From NCBI GenBank assembly GCA_003538495.1, contig DPSD01000267.1:1-5516 (forward strand): a stretch of 5,516 bases of DNA. The letters run 5' to 3'. The notes under the pieces were generated by a model. It was given only the letters and a program-made list of their open reading frames with translations. It did not search any database and had not been told where the DNA came from. This document shows, one piece after another, positions 1-5,516 of this stretch. The number at the start of each line of letters is the position of its first letter. Position 1 is the stretch's first letter. This stretch comes from Accumulibacter sp. (GTDB lineage: Bacteria; Pseudomonadota; Gammaproteobacteria; Burkholderiales; Rhodocyclaceae). A program made the translations under genes and the position numbers.

Positions 1-117
1 CTGTTCGAAATGCTCGACGCCAGTGGCTACCAAGGCTGGGTCGGCTGCGAGTACCGGCCGCGCGCTGGCACTTCGGCCGGTCTGGGCTGGCTGCGTGCCT
101 GGCGCGAACGGCACTGA
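1..117 (+). CDS. otnI: 2-oxo-tetronate isomerase / hydroxypyruvate isomerase family, C-terminal fragment
   Basis: Only the last 38 codons are in the window; the reading frame is open from base 1 and stops at TGA 115-117. The tail contains [12 protein letters not shown] (fragment residues 9-20) and ends in a GLGWLRAW stretch. This is the characteristic C-terminus of the hydroxypyruvate isomerase family, a TIM-barrel fold of the xylose isomerase/AP endonuclease 2 type. The Glu of the CEYRP motif (fragment residue 17) is the conserved late acidic residue of the active site in this family. Established knowledge: the OtnI branch converts 2-oxo-tetronate to 3-oxo-tetronate, and Hyi interconverts hydroxypyruvate and tartronate semialdehyde. 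The choice of OtnI over Hyi is an inference from denD lying 51 bp downstream on the same strand. The protein is expected to be cytosolic. The fragment is too short to separate the subfamilies by itself. Confidence 0.8.
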   Translation: MFEMLDASGYQGWVGCEYRPRAGTSAGLGWLRAWRERH

Positions 118-124
118 TATTGGC

Positions 125-142
125 GAGTCGCTGACGCGACTC
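125..142 (+). other. Intercistronic hairpin between otnI and denD
   Basis: A perfect inverted repeat lies in the 51-bp gap: GAGTCGC (125-131), a TGAC loop (132-135) and GCGACTC (136-142). The stem is 7 bp with 5 G-C pairs. No T-run follows, so it does not look like a Rho-independent terminator. It sits 13 nt before the denD Shine-Dalgarno. It may stabilise or mark a processing point in the mRNA, or serve as a protein-binding dyad. The repeat is seen directly; any function is inference. Confidence 0.5.
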
Positions 143-155
143 TCGCATGAATGAT

Positions 156-161
156 AAGGAG
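156..161 (+). promoter_or_regulatory. Ribosome binding site of denD (decides the start)
   Basis: AAGGAG at 156-161 is a near-consensus Shine-Dalgarno, 7 nt before ATG 169. It rules against the in-frame ATG at 151, which lies upstream of it and would add six residues (MIRSHH) in front of the nucleotide-binding fold. Confidence 0.85.
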
Positions 162-168
162 CCACCAC

Positions 169-1167
169 ATGAACGTCATCATCACCGGCGCTGCCGGTTT
201 TCTGGGTGTCCGTCTGGCGCGGGCGCTGCTCGCGCAGGAGACCTTGCCGGATGCAGAGGGTCGCCTGCTGCCGTTGACCAGTCTGACGCTGCTCGACCTG
301 TTTACCCCGAGCGATCCAATTCTGCTGGCCGACCCGCGCGTTCGGGTCGTGAGCGGCGATCTGGCGACACTGCTCGCCGCCGGCGGAGCAGTGATCGCCC
401 CGCATACGTCCAACGTCTTCCATCTCGCAGCGGCGGTTTCCGGCGAGTGCGAAGCAGACTTCGACCTTGGCCTGCGGGTCAACTTCGACAGCACACGCGC
501 CTTGCTGGAAGCCTGCCGGCACGTCGCCAGCCGCCCACGCCTGGTGTTCGCCAGTTCGGTGGCCGTGTTCGGCGGCGAGTTACCCACGGTCGTGGACGAT
601 TTCACTCTGCCGCAACCGCAAAACTCCTACGGCATTCAGAAGTTCATGTGCGAACAGTTGATCGCCGACTATAGCCGCAAGGGTTTCATTGATGGCCGCA
701 GCCTGCGCCTGCCGACGATTTCGGTGCGACCAGGCAAGCCCAATGCGGCGGCATCCAGTTTTCTCAGCGGCATCGTTCGCGAACCGCTCGCCGGACACGC
801 GGCGGTATGCCCGGTGCCCGTGGAAATGCAGGTCTCTCTGCTGTCGCCACGCGCTGCCGTGCGCGGTTTGCTGACCGCGATGAACGCCAGTAGCGAACAG
901 TGGGGAACTCGTATCGCGATGAACCTGCCGGCGCTGACAGTCAGTGTCGGTGTCATGATCGAGGCACTGCGCAGCGTCGCCGGTGAGCGGGTGGCAAACC
1001 GCATCCACCACCAAGCCGACGCCAACATCCAGCGCATCGTCGGGAGTTGGCCGGCAGGAATGACTTCTGCCCGCGCGCTGGCCCTCGGTCTTTCCCCCGA
1101 TTCTGACTTTGCAAGCATCATCCGCAGCTATATGGAGGATAATCCGCAATCGCTCGGGGAGATTTGA
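169..1167 (+). CDS. denD: D-erythronate dehydrogenase, NAD-dependent (extended SDR)
   Basis: A 332-aa protein of the extended short-chain dehydrogenase/NAD-epimerase family. Known role of DenD: it oxidises D-erythronate to 2-oxo-D-erythronate with NAD+ in the cytosol, the first step of a tetronate pathway that continues through OtnI, OtnK and OtnC to dihydroxyacetone phosphate. The Rossmann glycine motif GAAGFLG is at residues 7-13 right after the first beta strand. VFHLAA (83-88) is the second cofactor-contact segment. FASSVAVFG (127-135) holds the catalytic Ser region, and SYGIQK (153-158) gives the Tyr154/Lys158 pair of the YxxxK motif. The segment LRLPTISVRPGKPN (179-192), followed by an Ala/Ser-rich stretch and GIVREPL, is typical of DenD-like enzymes. 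The length is normal for the family. The start at 169 is set by the AAGGAG at 156-161. The gene lies between otnI and a GntR regulator on the same strand, which supports the acid-sugar assignment. A sugar-epimerase activity is the main alternative but less likely here. Confidence 0.88.
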   Translation: MNVIITGAAGFLGVRLARALLAQETLPDAEGRLLPLTSLTLLDLFTPSDPILLADPRVRVVSGDLATLLAAGGAVIAPHTSNVFHLAAAVSGECEADFDLGLRVNFDSTRALLEACRHVASRPRLVFASSVAVFGGELPTVVDDFTLPQPQNSYGIQKFMCEQLIADYSRKGFIDGRSLRLPTISVRPGKPNAAASSFLSGIVREPLAGHAAVCPVPVEMQVSLLSPRAAVRGLLTAMNASSEQWGTRIAMNLPALTVSVGVMIEALRSVAGERVANRIHHQADANIQRIVGSWPAGMTSARALALGLSPDSDFASIIRSYMEDNPQSLGEI

Positions 1168-1205
1168 ATCGGCACTGCCAATCCGGATGTTACCGACAGG
1201 ATAAC
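1168..1205. promoter_or_regulatory. Dyad-rich gap upstream of the GntR regulator (possible operator)
   Basis: The 65-bp gap between denD and the regulator holds three dyads packed together. An interrupted palindrome, ATcGGCAcTGCCaAT, is centred on C1175 (1168-1182) with one mismatched pair. A perfect ATCCGGAT lies at 1181-1188. An imperfect repeat GTTACC...GGaTAAC with a one-base bulge spans 1189-1205. FadR-type GntR proteins bind short palindromes and often regulate themselves, so an operator here is plausible. No convincing -35/-10 pair was found. The dyads are seen; the operator role is inference. Confidence 0.3.
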
Positions 1206-1232
1206 TTTCCCATTGACTTGAGGCGCTACCGC

Positions 1233-2009
1233 ATGCTTGCTGACGAGGTTCTACAGACGCTGGACACTTCGCTCAATCTCACCGAACGGGTAGCGCAGTT
1301 GCTACGCGAGAAGGTCGACCGCGGCGATTTTGCGGTCGGCACGAAGCTGCCAGCGGAGGGCAAGATGGCGCAGCAGCTTGGTGTCAGCCGCACCGTCGTG
1401 CGCGAGGCAGTATCGCGGCTGAAATCCGATGGTTTGCTCGAATCGCGCCAGGGCAGCGGGGTGTTCGTGCTCAGCCAGACCGGTTTTGCCTCAGTACGGG
1501 TGAATACGCATGGTGTGGATTCGGTTCGTGCAGTGATCGAAATGCTCGATCTGCGGCGGGCCATCGAAACCGAGGCGGCCGGGCTCGCGGCCGAACGCGC
1601 CACTCCGGAACAGGTACAAGGACTGCGCATGACGCTGGCCGCACTCAGTGCAGCGGTCGCTGACGGTCGCGATGGTGTCGAGGAAGACGTGAGTTTCCAC
1701 CAGCAGATTGCCGCGGCGACCGGTAATCGTCATTACGTCGCAGTACTGGGCTTTCTCGACCAGCTATTGCGCAAGGTTACCCGCATCACCCGTGCCAACG
1801 AGGCCCGGCGCGCCAACTTCGCGCAACAGGTACGTACCGAGCATGAAGCCATTCTGTCTGCGATTGAGAGCAGGGACGCGGCAGCGGCGCGGCGGGCAGG
1901 GCGGATACACATGCTCAACGCGGCGAAACGGATCCGGCAGGCTGACGAGATGTTCTGGAACGAGGAAGGCGCCCGCTACGCCATTGAACTGCAGCCTGAA
2001 CGGGAGTGA
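1233..2009 (+). CDS. GntR-family transcriptional regulator, FadR/FCD subfamily
   Basis: A 258-aa DNA-binding regulator. Residues 14-80 form the GntR winged helix: LNLTERVAQLLREKV, then the diagnostic GTKLPAE (36-42), the recognition helix region LGVSRTVVREAVSRL (49-63), and the wing SRQGSGVFV (71-79). Residues about 100-235 form an all-helical FCD ligand domain. This contains D152xxxH156 (DVSFH), H204 (EHEAI) and H226 (IHM), the Asp/three-His set that holds a metal ion in many FCD proteins, where it helps bind carboxylate ligands. A plausible effector is therefore a tetronate or a pathway intermediate, and the likely targets are the otn/den operon and itself; both are inferences from position. 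ATG 1233 was chosen because GAGG at 1220-1223 lies 9 nt upstream and the fold begins there. A TTG at 1164 overlapping the denD stop would add 23 residues with no family resemblance. Confidence 0.9.
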   Translation: MLADEVLQTLDTSLNLTERVAQLLREKVDRGDFAVGTKLPAEGKMAQQLGVSRTVVREAVSRLKSDGLLESRQGSGVFVLSQTGFASVRVNTHGVDSVRAVIEMLDLRRAIETEAAGLAAERATPEQVQGLRMTLAALSAAVADGRDGVEEDVSFHQQIAAATGNRHYVAVLGFLDQLLRKVTRITRANEARRANFAQQVRTEHEAILSAIESRDAAAARRAGRIHMLNAAKRIRQADEMFWNEEGARYAIELQPERE

Positions 2010-2033
2010 AACATTTCAAGTCATTTCTGCGCA

Positions 2034-2063
2034 GTGCCTAACGGTCATGACTTTTCCAGGCAC
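2034..2063. other. Inverted repeat in the convergent gap
   Basis: GTGCCT (2034-2039) and AGGCAC (2058-2063) are perfect 6-bp arms around an 18-nt loop. The loop itself holds the palindrome GTCATGAC (2043-2050). It begins 25 bp after the regulator stop. Neither strand shows a T-run after it, so its use as a terminator is doubtful. Just beyond it lie the overlapping palindromes GATCATGATC (2067-2076) and ATGATCAT (2071-2078). Confidence 0.3.
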
Positions 2064-2101
2064 CCCGATCATGATCATATTCAGCTCCGGATGCTGTTGC
2101 T

Positions 2102-2122
2102 GCCGCGGAGAGTCTTCGCGGC
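2102..2122. terminator. Possible hairpin at the convergent junction, no U-tract
   Basis: GCCGCGGAG (2102-2110), loop AGT, CTTCGCGGC (2114-2122) forms a 9-bp stem on the + strand with one G-T pair. On the - strand the same pair becomes an A-C mismatch. The hairpin starts directly after the TGA of the leftward phosphatase gene. Both flanks lack a T-run, so it could be a weak or Rho-assisted 3' end, or a block to RNA decay. The structure is seen; termination is inference. Confidence 0.35.
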
Positions 2123-3583
2123 TCAGCCCGGCGCCTGATCGAGAGCGTTGATGATCGGCGTCAACGCGTCTACCGGGTAGACCAGGGGGATCATGGTACC
2201 GCCAACACGGGTGAAAACGCCGACCTGCTCGGGATTGGCGCTGAACAGCACATGATGATTGGCGATGCCATCGACGTCGAGCCACAGGGTGTTCTCCCGG
2301 TCGATCGGCGTGTGGCCAACGATCAAGGGCGTTTCCGGTTTCACTTGCAGGCATTGGCGAAAGCGTTTGACATCGCGCCGGTGATAGCCCTGTGGCCGGT
2401 TCGGCCGCTGCAGGCGGTTGCTGATCAACTCCATGACCAGCTTCGGGTGACGGTGGATTTGCACCAGCATCTCGATGCTGATCTTGCTTATCGGCGCCGC
2501 CGCATGGCAGGCCACGAAATTCTCGGAAGCCACCACGTAAGGCAACAGCTGGTAGAACTCTTGCATGGCTTTCAGGTAGGCCGTACCGCGTCGCTCGCCG
2601 AGTTCCCTGGCCCACAGCAGTCCCTGCGGAATTCCGTCCTTGGACATGTCCTCGGAAAACGAATCGTGGTTGCCGCGAAGATAGAACACCTGCTCCGGAA
2701 AGCGCAGTTTGAGCCGGAAAATGAGATCCATCATCAGCATCGAACTCTCCATCTCCCGCAACTGCCCATCCATTTCGGAATGCACGGCATCGCCAATAAT
2801 CACCAGCGCCGCCGTACCCTGCTCCAGCGCGTCGAGAAAAGCGTTCTGGCTCAAAACCGTCAGCAGGTTGTCGATCCGGGCATGCAGGTCGGCAACGATA
2901 ATCGGGGTGAGCGTCGACGGTAGCCGCAGCAATCCACCCGGCATGCCCCGCTCATCGATTGGTCGATGGATCTCCTTCTGCAGCAGCCGATTGACGTCTT
3001 CGATGAGTTGCATCGCCTCATCCCTGGGCAACAGCGCAATCGAACCACCGAAAAGCGCACGCAACCGCCGCCAGAGTTTCTCGCGAAGCCAGCCATCTTC
3101 CGCAGGTGCCGGTCCGATCGCCGTACCGGCGTCGCTCAAATTGCGAAACACCAGCGCGTCGCGGCCATGGATCACCACCAGGTGCTCCTCATCGATGGCT
3201 GCGGGGTAGTTGAACAGCGCCTGTTGGAGCATGTCCGCCGAACCCAGCGACAGCCAGCTCTTCGGGGTCAGCCGCAGAAAACCGCTGATGCGGCGACGAT
3301 GAGCGCTGGGATCGACGATGATGAAGCTGCCCAGCCTGAGTGGTTCACCGCGCGCATTGAGCCGCGTCTCCGGGTAGAGATGCAGGCGTTTGTCGTTGAG
3401 ACCGAGCGAGATCTCGATCGGCAGACCACCCAGAGGAACCCGCACCTTGCTGCTGCCCAGTCGGTAGGAATCGCCCAGTCTGAGGTCACGCCCCCAGCCG
3501 AAGCCCAGTCTCGCCGCAACTCCTTTTAGCCACGCCAACAAGCTCGACAGCTTGAACGAGCGCCGGGCGGCCATCGTTCTCAC
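2123..3583 (-). CDS. PPP-like metallophosphatase with N-terminal FHA-like region
   Basis: A 486-aa protein. The C-terminal part (about 226-450) is a calcineurin-like metallophosphatase whose metal-ligand motifs come in PPP order and spacing. These are ADLHA (D232, H234), GDAVH (D265), RGNHD (N305, H306), ACHAA (H360) and GHTP (H424). The family hydrolyses phosphomonoesters with two metal ions; members act on phosphoproteins, dinucleotides or small phosphates, and the substrate here is unknown. The second motif lacks the DRG of classical Ser/Thr phosphatases (GDAVHSE instead). Residues about 100-158 resemble an FHA domain: SLGS (112-115), IDEEHLVVIH (130-139), and FRNLS followed by GTAIG (146-157). 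Its usual phosphothreonine-contact Arg and Ser are replaced. There is no clear signal peptide or membrane segment. The GTG start at 3583 overlaps the upstream TGA by 4 bp; ATG 3574, three codons in, is an equally possible start. No strong Shine-Dalgarno precedes either. Confidence 0.82.
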   Translation of the reverse strand: MRTMAARRSFKLSSLLAWLKGVAARLGFGWGRDLRLGDSYRLGSSKVRVPLGGLPIEISLGLNDKRLHLYPETRLNARGEPLRLGSFIIVDPSAHRRRISGFLRLTPKSWLSLGSADMLQQALFNYPAAIDEEHLVVIHGRDALVFRNLSDAGTAIGPAPAEDGWLREKLWRRLRALFGGSIALLPRDEAMQLIEDVNRLLQKEIHRPIDERGMPGGLLRLPSTLTPIIVADLHARIDNLLTVLSQNAFLDALEQGTAALVIIGDAVHSEMDGQLREMESSMLMMDLIFRLKLRFPEQVFYLRGNHDSFSEDMSKDGIPQGLLWARELGERRGTAYLKAMQEFYQLLPYVVASENFVACHAAAPISKISIEMLVQIHRHPKLVMELISNRLQRPNRPQGYHRRDVKRFRQCLQVKPETPLIVGHTPIDRENTLWLDVDGIANHHVLFSANPEQVGVFTRVGGTMIPLVYPVDALTPIINALDQAPG

Positions 3584-4194
3584 GGCTGCGACTGCGGCTC
3601 ATGGAAACGTCTCGGGCGACCATCTGCCCCCTCACGGAGATACACCTTGAAGCCCTTGCGGTGCAGAAACTCGGCAACGCTGCGGAAAACTGCAAGCTGG
3701 GCAGTACAAATCTCGAGGCTCAGTTGCGCATCGACCGGATGGGTGCTGTGGCGAGCCCGCTCGACACGGCGCTCAAAGACCAGATCGGGAGGTGGCAGCA
3801 GGAATTCAAACACATAGCGCCGATACCAGTCGACCGAAAAAAAATAACGCTTGCGAGGCGGCAGGACGATGCGATCGAAATCGACGGGTGGCAATGGGTC
3901 GCGATCGAGGAACTCGGCATCAAAGACCGACACCGCGTTGGCCAGGCCCTGAAACGGAAGTCCCAGATGGATCTCGCGCGGTCGCACCGACAGAATTTCC
4001 GATCGCCACCAATGCTTGCGGCCCAAATCCAGATAGCCCTCCTCCGACCAGCCGCCGAGACGCACGATCAAGGTGCTTTTGCCGGCACCGGGCGGGCCAG
4101 TCACCAGAATCTGGCCAAAGCGAATGTCCTCCGGGAAGTCGATCCCCTTGAAGTGCTGCAGCGATTCGATGGGCAGGGTAGGCAGTTCCGTCAT
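3580..4194 (-). CDS. P-loop NTPase/kinase-like protein of unknown function
   Basis: A 204-aa, probably soluble protein. A textbook Walker A, GPPGAGKST, sits at residues 33-41 after the beta strand QILVT. This GPPGAGKS form is common in small-molecule kinases and AAA-like ATPases. No clear Walker B aspartate is visible; DFDRIVLP (105-112) is the nearest hydrophobic strand after acidic residues. Aromatic clusters HWW (61-63) and VDWYRRYVF (121-129) and a basic stretch FERRVERARH (140-149) follow. The C-terminal helix and strand (160-187) resemble those ending kinase-type P-loop folds. It lies 42 bp downstream of the phosphate transporter gene, and its TGA overlaps the GTG of the phosphatase gene, so it probably works with the phosphatase. 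No good Shine-Dalgarno precedes ATG 4194, so coupling to upstream translation is possible. I cannot name the family. NTP binding is well supported; kinase versus regulatory ATPase is open. Confidence 0.72.
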   Translation of the reverse strand: MTELPTLPIESLQHFKGIDFPEDIRFGQILVTGPPGAGKSTLIVRLGGWSEEGYLDLGRKHWWRSEILSVRPREIHLGLPFQGLANAVSVFDAEFLDRDPLPPVDFDRIVLPPRKRYFFSVDWYRRYVFEFLLPPPDLVFERRVERARHSTHPVDAQLSLEICTAQLAVFRSVAEFLHRKGFKVYLREGADGRPRRFHEPQSQP

Positions 4195-4236
4195 GGCTGC
4201 AGTTTCAGTGGAAATATCCAGCAGGAAGAGGCATGA

Positions 4237-5505
4237 TCATTCTATGGAAAATACTGCTCTCAGGAGATGGAAAATGCTGGCCCCCAGAAGTGCCCCGACC
4301 GGAACGGTAATGAACCAGGAAACGATGATGCCACCGACCACACGCAGGTCCAGGGCGCCGATACCGCGGGCAATGCCGACACCCATCACCGCACCAACCG
4401 CGATATGCGTGCTGGACACCGGCAAACCCAGGCCGGAAGCGGCCACCGTCACGAACGCAGTGGCAACGGTGGCGCAATAGGCTCGGGTTGGCGTCAACTC
4501 GGTAATCTTGTGGCCCAGGGTGGCCATCACCTTGTAACCGTAGGTGGCCAGACCGGCAACCATGCCGAAGCTGCCGATCAACAACAGGAACGGCGTGATT
4601 GGCGAGCTGGCAGACACCTCCCTGGTCACCAGGATCTGAATCACCGCAGCCATCGGGCCAATCCCATTGGCCACTTCGTTCGAACCATGCGCATAGGCCA
4701 TCGCCGCGCCGGTGAACACCATCTGCGGAATGAACAGCCTCTCGACGCTGGCGTGCTGAAAAGCCCTGTCGACATGCTCATCGAATTGAATGCGGTTCAT
4801 CATCAGCCGGGCGGCAAGAGCCAGGACGACGCCGATCACGATCGCAAGGATCTGACCCGAGAACAGGCCGAAATGAATGTCCAGGTGCTTGAGGCCCTGG
4901 CTGATGGTGACCAGAGAAACCATCCAGCCGACCAGGAAGACATACATCGGACCCCACTTGCGCGCCCGGGCGATCGGGTTGACGGTATTGAAAATCAGCT
5001 TGCGGATGCTCATGGTCAGCAGCAGGGCGACCGTACCGCCCAGGACCGGCGAGATGAACCAGCTAGCAACGATTTCGCCCATCATTTCCCAATGCACCGC
5101 ATGCACGCCGAGGGCCGCAACGCCAACCCCGCACACGGCGCCGACGAGGGCATGCGTCGTCGCCACTGGCCAGCCGCGCATGCTGGCGACCATCAGCCAG
5201 ATCCCCGCCGCCAGCAGCGCCCCGATCATGCCGAGCACCAACAGATGCGGCACCGGTTCGAAGAGTCTGCCGTCGATGATGCCTGTCGAAATCGTGTCGG
5301 CCACCTCTCCGCCGGCCAGATAAGCACCGCAGAACTCCATGATCGCGGCCAGGACGAGCGCCTGCCTGACGGTGATCGCACCCGAACCCACTGAAGTGCC
5401 CATGGCACTGGCAACGCCATTGGCGCCGATTCCCCAGGTCATGTACAGACCACCGGCGAGGGCCAGGACATAAAGCAAGGTTTGATGCTGATCGATGATT
5501 TCCAT
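4237..5505 (-). CDS. Inorganic phosphate transporter, PiT family
   Basis: A 422-aa polytopic inner-membrane protein with about ten or more hydrophobic segments. PiT carriers move phosphate, usually as a metal-phosphate complex or free ion, driven by H+ or Na+. The inverted-repeat signatures are present: GIGANGVASAMGTSVGSG (25-42) near the N-terminus and HGSNEVANGIGPMAAV (273-288) in the second half. The paired motifs ATTHALVGAV (115-124) and SSTHIAVGAV (364-373) also belong to the family, as does AYLAGGEV (61-68). Length is typical of the bacterial class without the extra PhoU-like domain. Oddly, the signature Asp is Gly30 in the first half (GANG rather than GAND), Asn is Ser33, and the second half has Glu277 for Asp. 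ATG 5505 follows AAGG at 5513-5516 with 7 nt spacing. The gene heads a leftward cluster with the P-loop and phosphatase genes. No promoter is visible, as only 11 bp of upstream sequence remain. I give no pitA symbol because of the diverged motifs. Confidence 0.9.
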   Translation of the reverse strand: MEIIDQHQTLLYVLALAGGLYMTWGIGANGVASAMGTSVGSGAITVRQALVLAAIMEFCGAYLAGGEVADTISTGIIDGRLFEPVPHLLVLGMIGALLAAGIWLMVASMRGWPVATTHALVGAVCGVGVAALGVHAVHWEMMGEIVASWFISPVLGGTVALLLTMSIRKLIFNTVNPIARARKWGPMYVFLVGWMVSLVTISQGLKHLDIHFGLFSGQILAIVIGVVLALAARLMMNRIQFDEHVDRAFQHASVERLFIPQMVFTGAAMAYAHGSNEVANGIGPMAAVIQILVTREVSASSPITPFLLLIGSFGMVAGLATYGYKVMATLGHKITELTPTRAYCATVATAFVTVAASGLGLPVSSTHIAVGAVMGVGIARGIGALDLRVVGGIIVSWFITVPVGALLGASIFHLLRAVFSIE

Positions 5506-5509
5506 ACTA

Positions 5510-5516
5510 CCGCCTT
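5510..5516 (-). promoter_or_regulatory. Ribosome binding site of the PiT transporter gene
   Basis: On the - strand the window opens with AAGGCGGTAGT and then ATG. AAGG (5516-5513) is a purine-rich Shine-Dalgarno match, 7 nt from the start, and supports ATG 5505. Confidence 0.6.

Noticed and set aside
151..168. Upstream ATG for denD at 151
   Set aside because: It lies before the Shine-Dalgarno at 156-161 and would add MIRSHH ahead of the Rossmann strand; ATG 169 has ideal spacing.
1199..1220. Possible promoter elements (GATAAC-like -10, TTGACT-like -35) before the regulator
   Set aside because: No pair has 16-18 bp spacing in a useful position; the TTGACT at 1213-1218 would put its -10 inside the coding region.
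1164..1232. TTG start at 1164 for the GntR regulator, overlapping the denD stop
   Set aside because: The 23 added residues do not resemble the N-terminus of the family, and ATG 1233 has its own GAGG at 9 nt spacing.
2252..2923. Open frame of 223 codons on the + strand opposite the phosphatase gene
   Set aside because: It is antisense to the conserved metallophosphatase motifs, has no ribosome binding site and no family-like sequence.
3601..4236. Open frame of 211 codons on the + strand opposite the P-loop gene
   Set aside because: It mirrors the P-loop gene, and the composition of its product is not protein-like; the opposite strand carries an intact Walker A.
4267..5394. Long open frame of 375 codons on the + strand opposite the phosphate transporter gene
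   Set aside because: Its product is rich in His, Arg, Gln and Asp with no recognisable fold, and it lies wholly antisense to a clear PiT gene. This is the usual shadow of a GC-rich coding sequence.

Overview
The window is about 60% GC, has tightly packed genes, and reads as ordinary chromosome of a proteobacterium. The DenD/OtnI tetronate genes, the FadR-type GntR regulator and a PiT transporter of the 'GxGANxVAxAMGTSVGS' type suggest a beta- or gammaproteobacterium, perhaps a Rhodocyclales-like betaproteobacterium. That placement is inferred from protein style, not from a marker gene. I see no tRNA, rRNA, CRISPR array, insertion sequence or phage gene.

The left half (1-2009, + strand) is the end of an acid-sugar catabolic operon. 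It begins with the last 38 codons of a hydroxypyruvate isomerase-family protein, most likely 2-oxo-tetronate isomerase OtnI. A 51-bp gap with a perfect 7-bp hairpin and a strong ribosome binding site follows, then denD (D-erythronate dehydrogenase). Next is a GntR-family regulator of the FadR/FCD subclass, which probably senses a pathway acid. DenD oxidises D-erythronate to 2-oxo-erythronate and OtnI isomerises this to the 3-oxo acid. The kinase (OtnK) and decarboxylase (OtnC) that complete the route to dihydroxyacetone phosphate would be expected upstream, outside the window.

The right half (2123-5505, - strand) is a separate, convergent, probably three-gene operon. Its order in transcription is: a PiT-family inorganic phosphate transporter, a 204-aa P-loop NTPase of unknown role, and a 486-aa protein with a PPP-like metallophosphatase domain behind an N-terminal region that looks like a degenerate FHA domain. 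The last two genes overlap by 4 bp, which suggests translational coupling.

The two units meet at a 113-bp convergent gap (2010-2122) holding two inverted repeats but no U-tract terminator. The points most worth a second look are the transporter's altered signature motifs, the FHA-like/phosphatase fusion with its P-loop partner behind a phosphate transporter, and the dyad-rich gap in front of the regulator.
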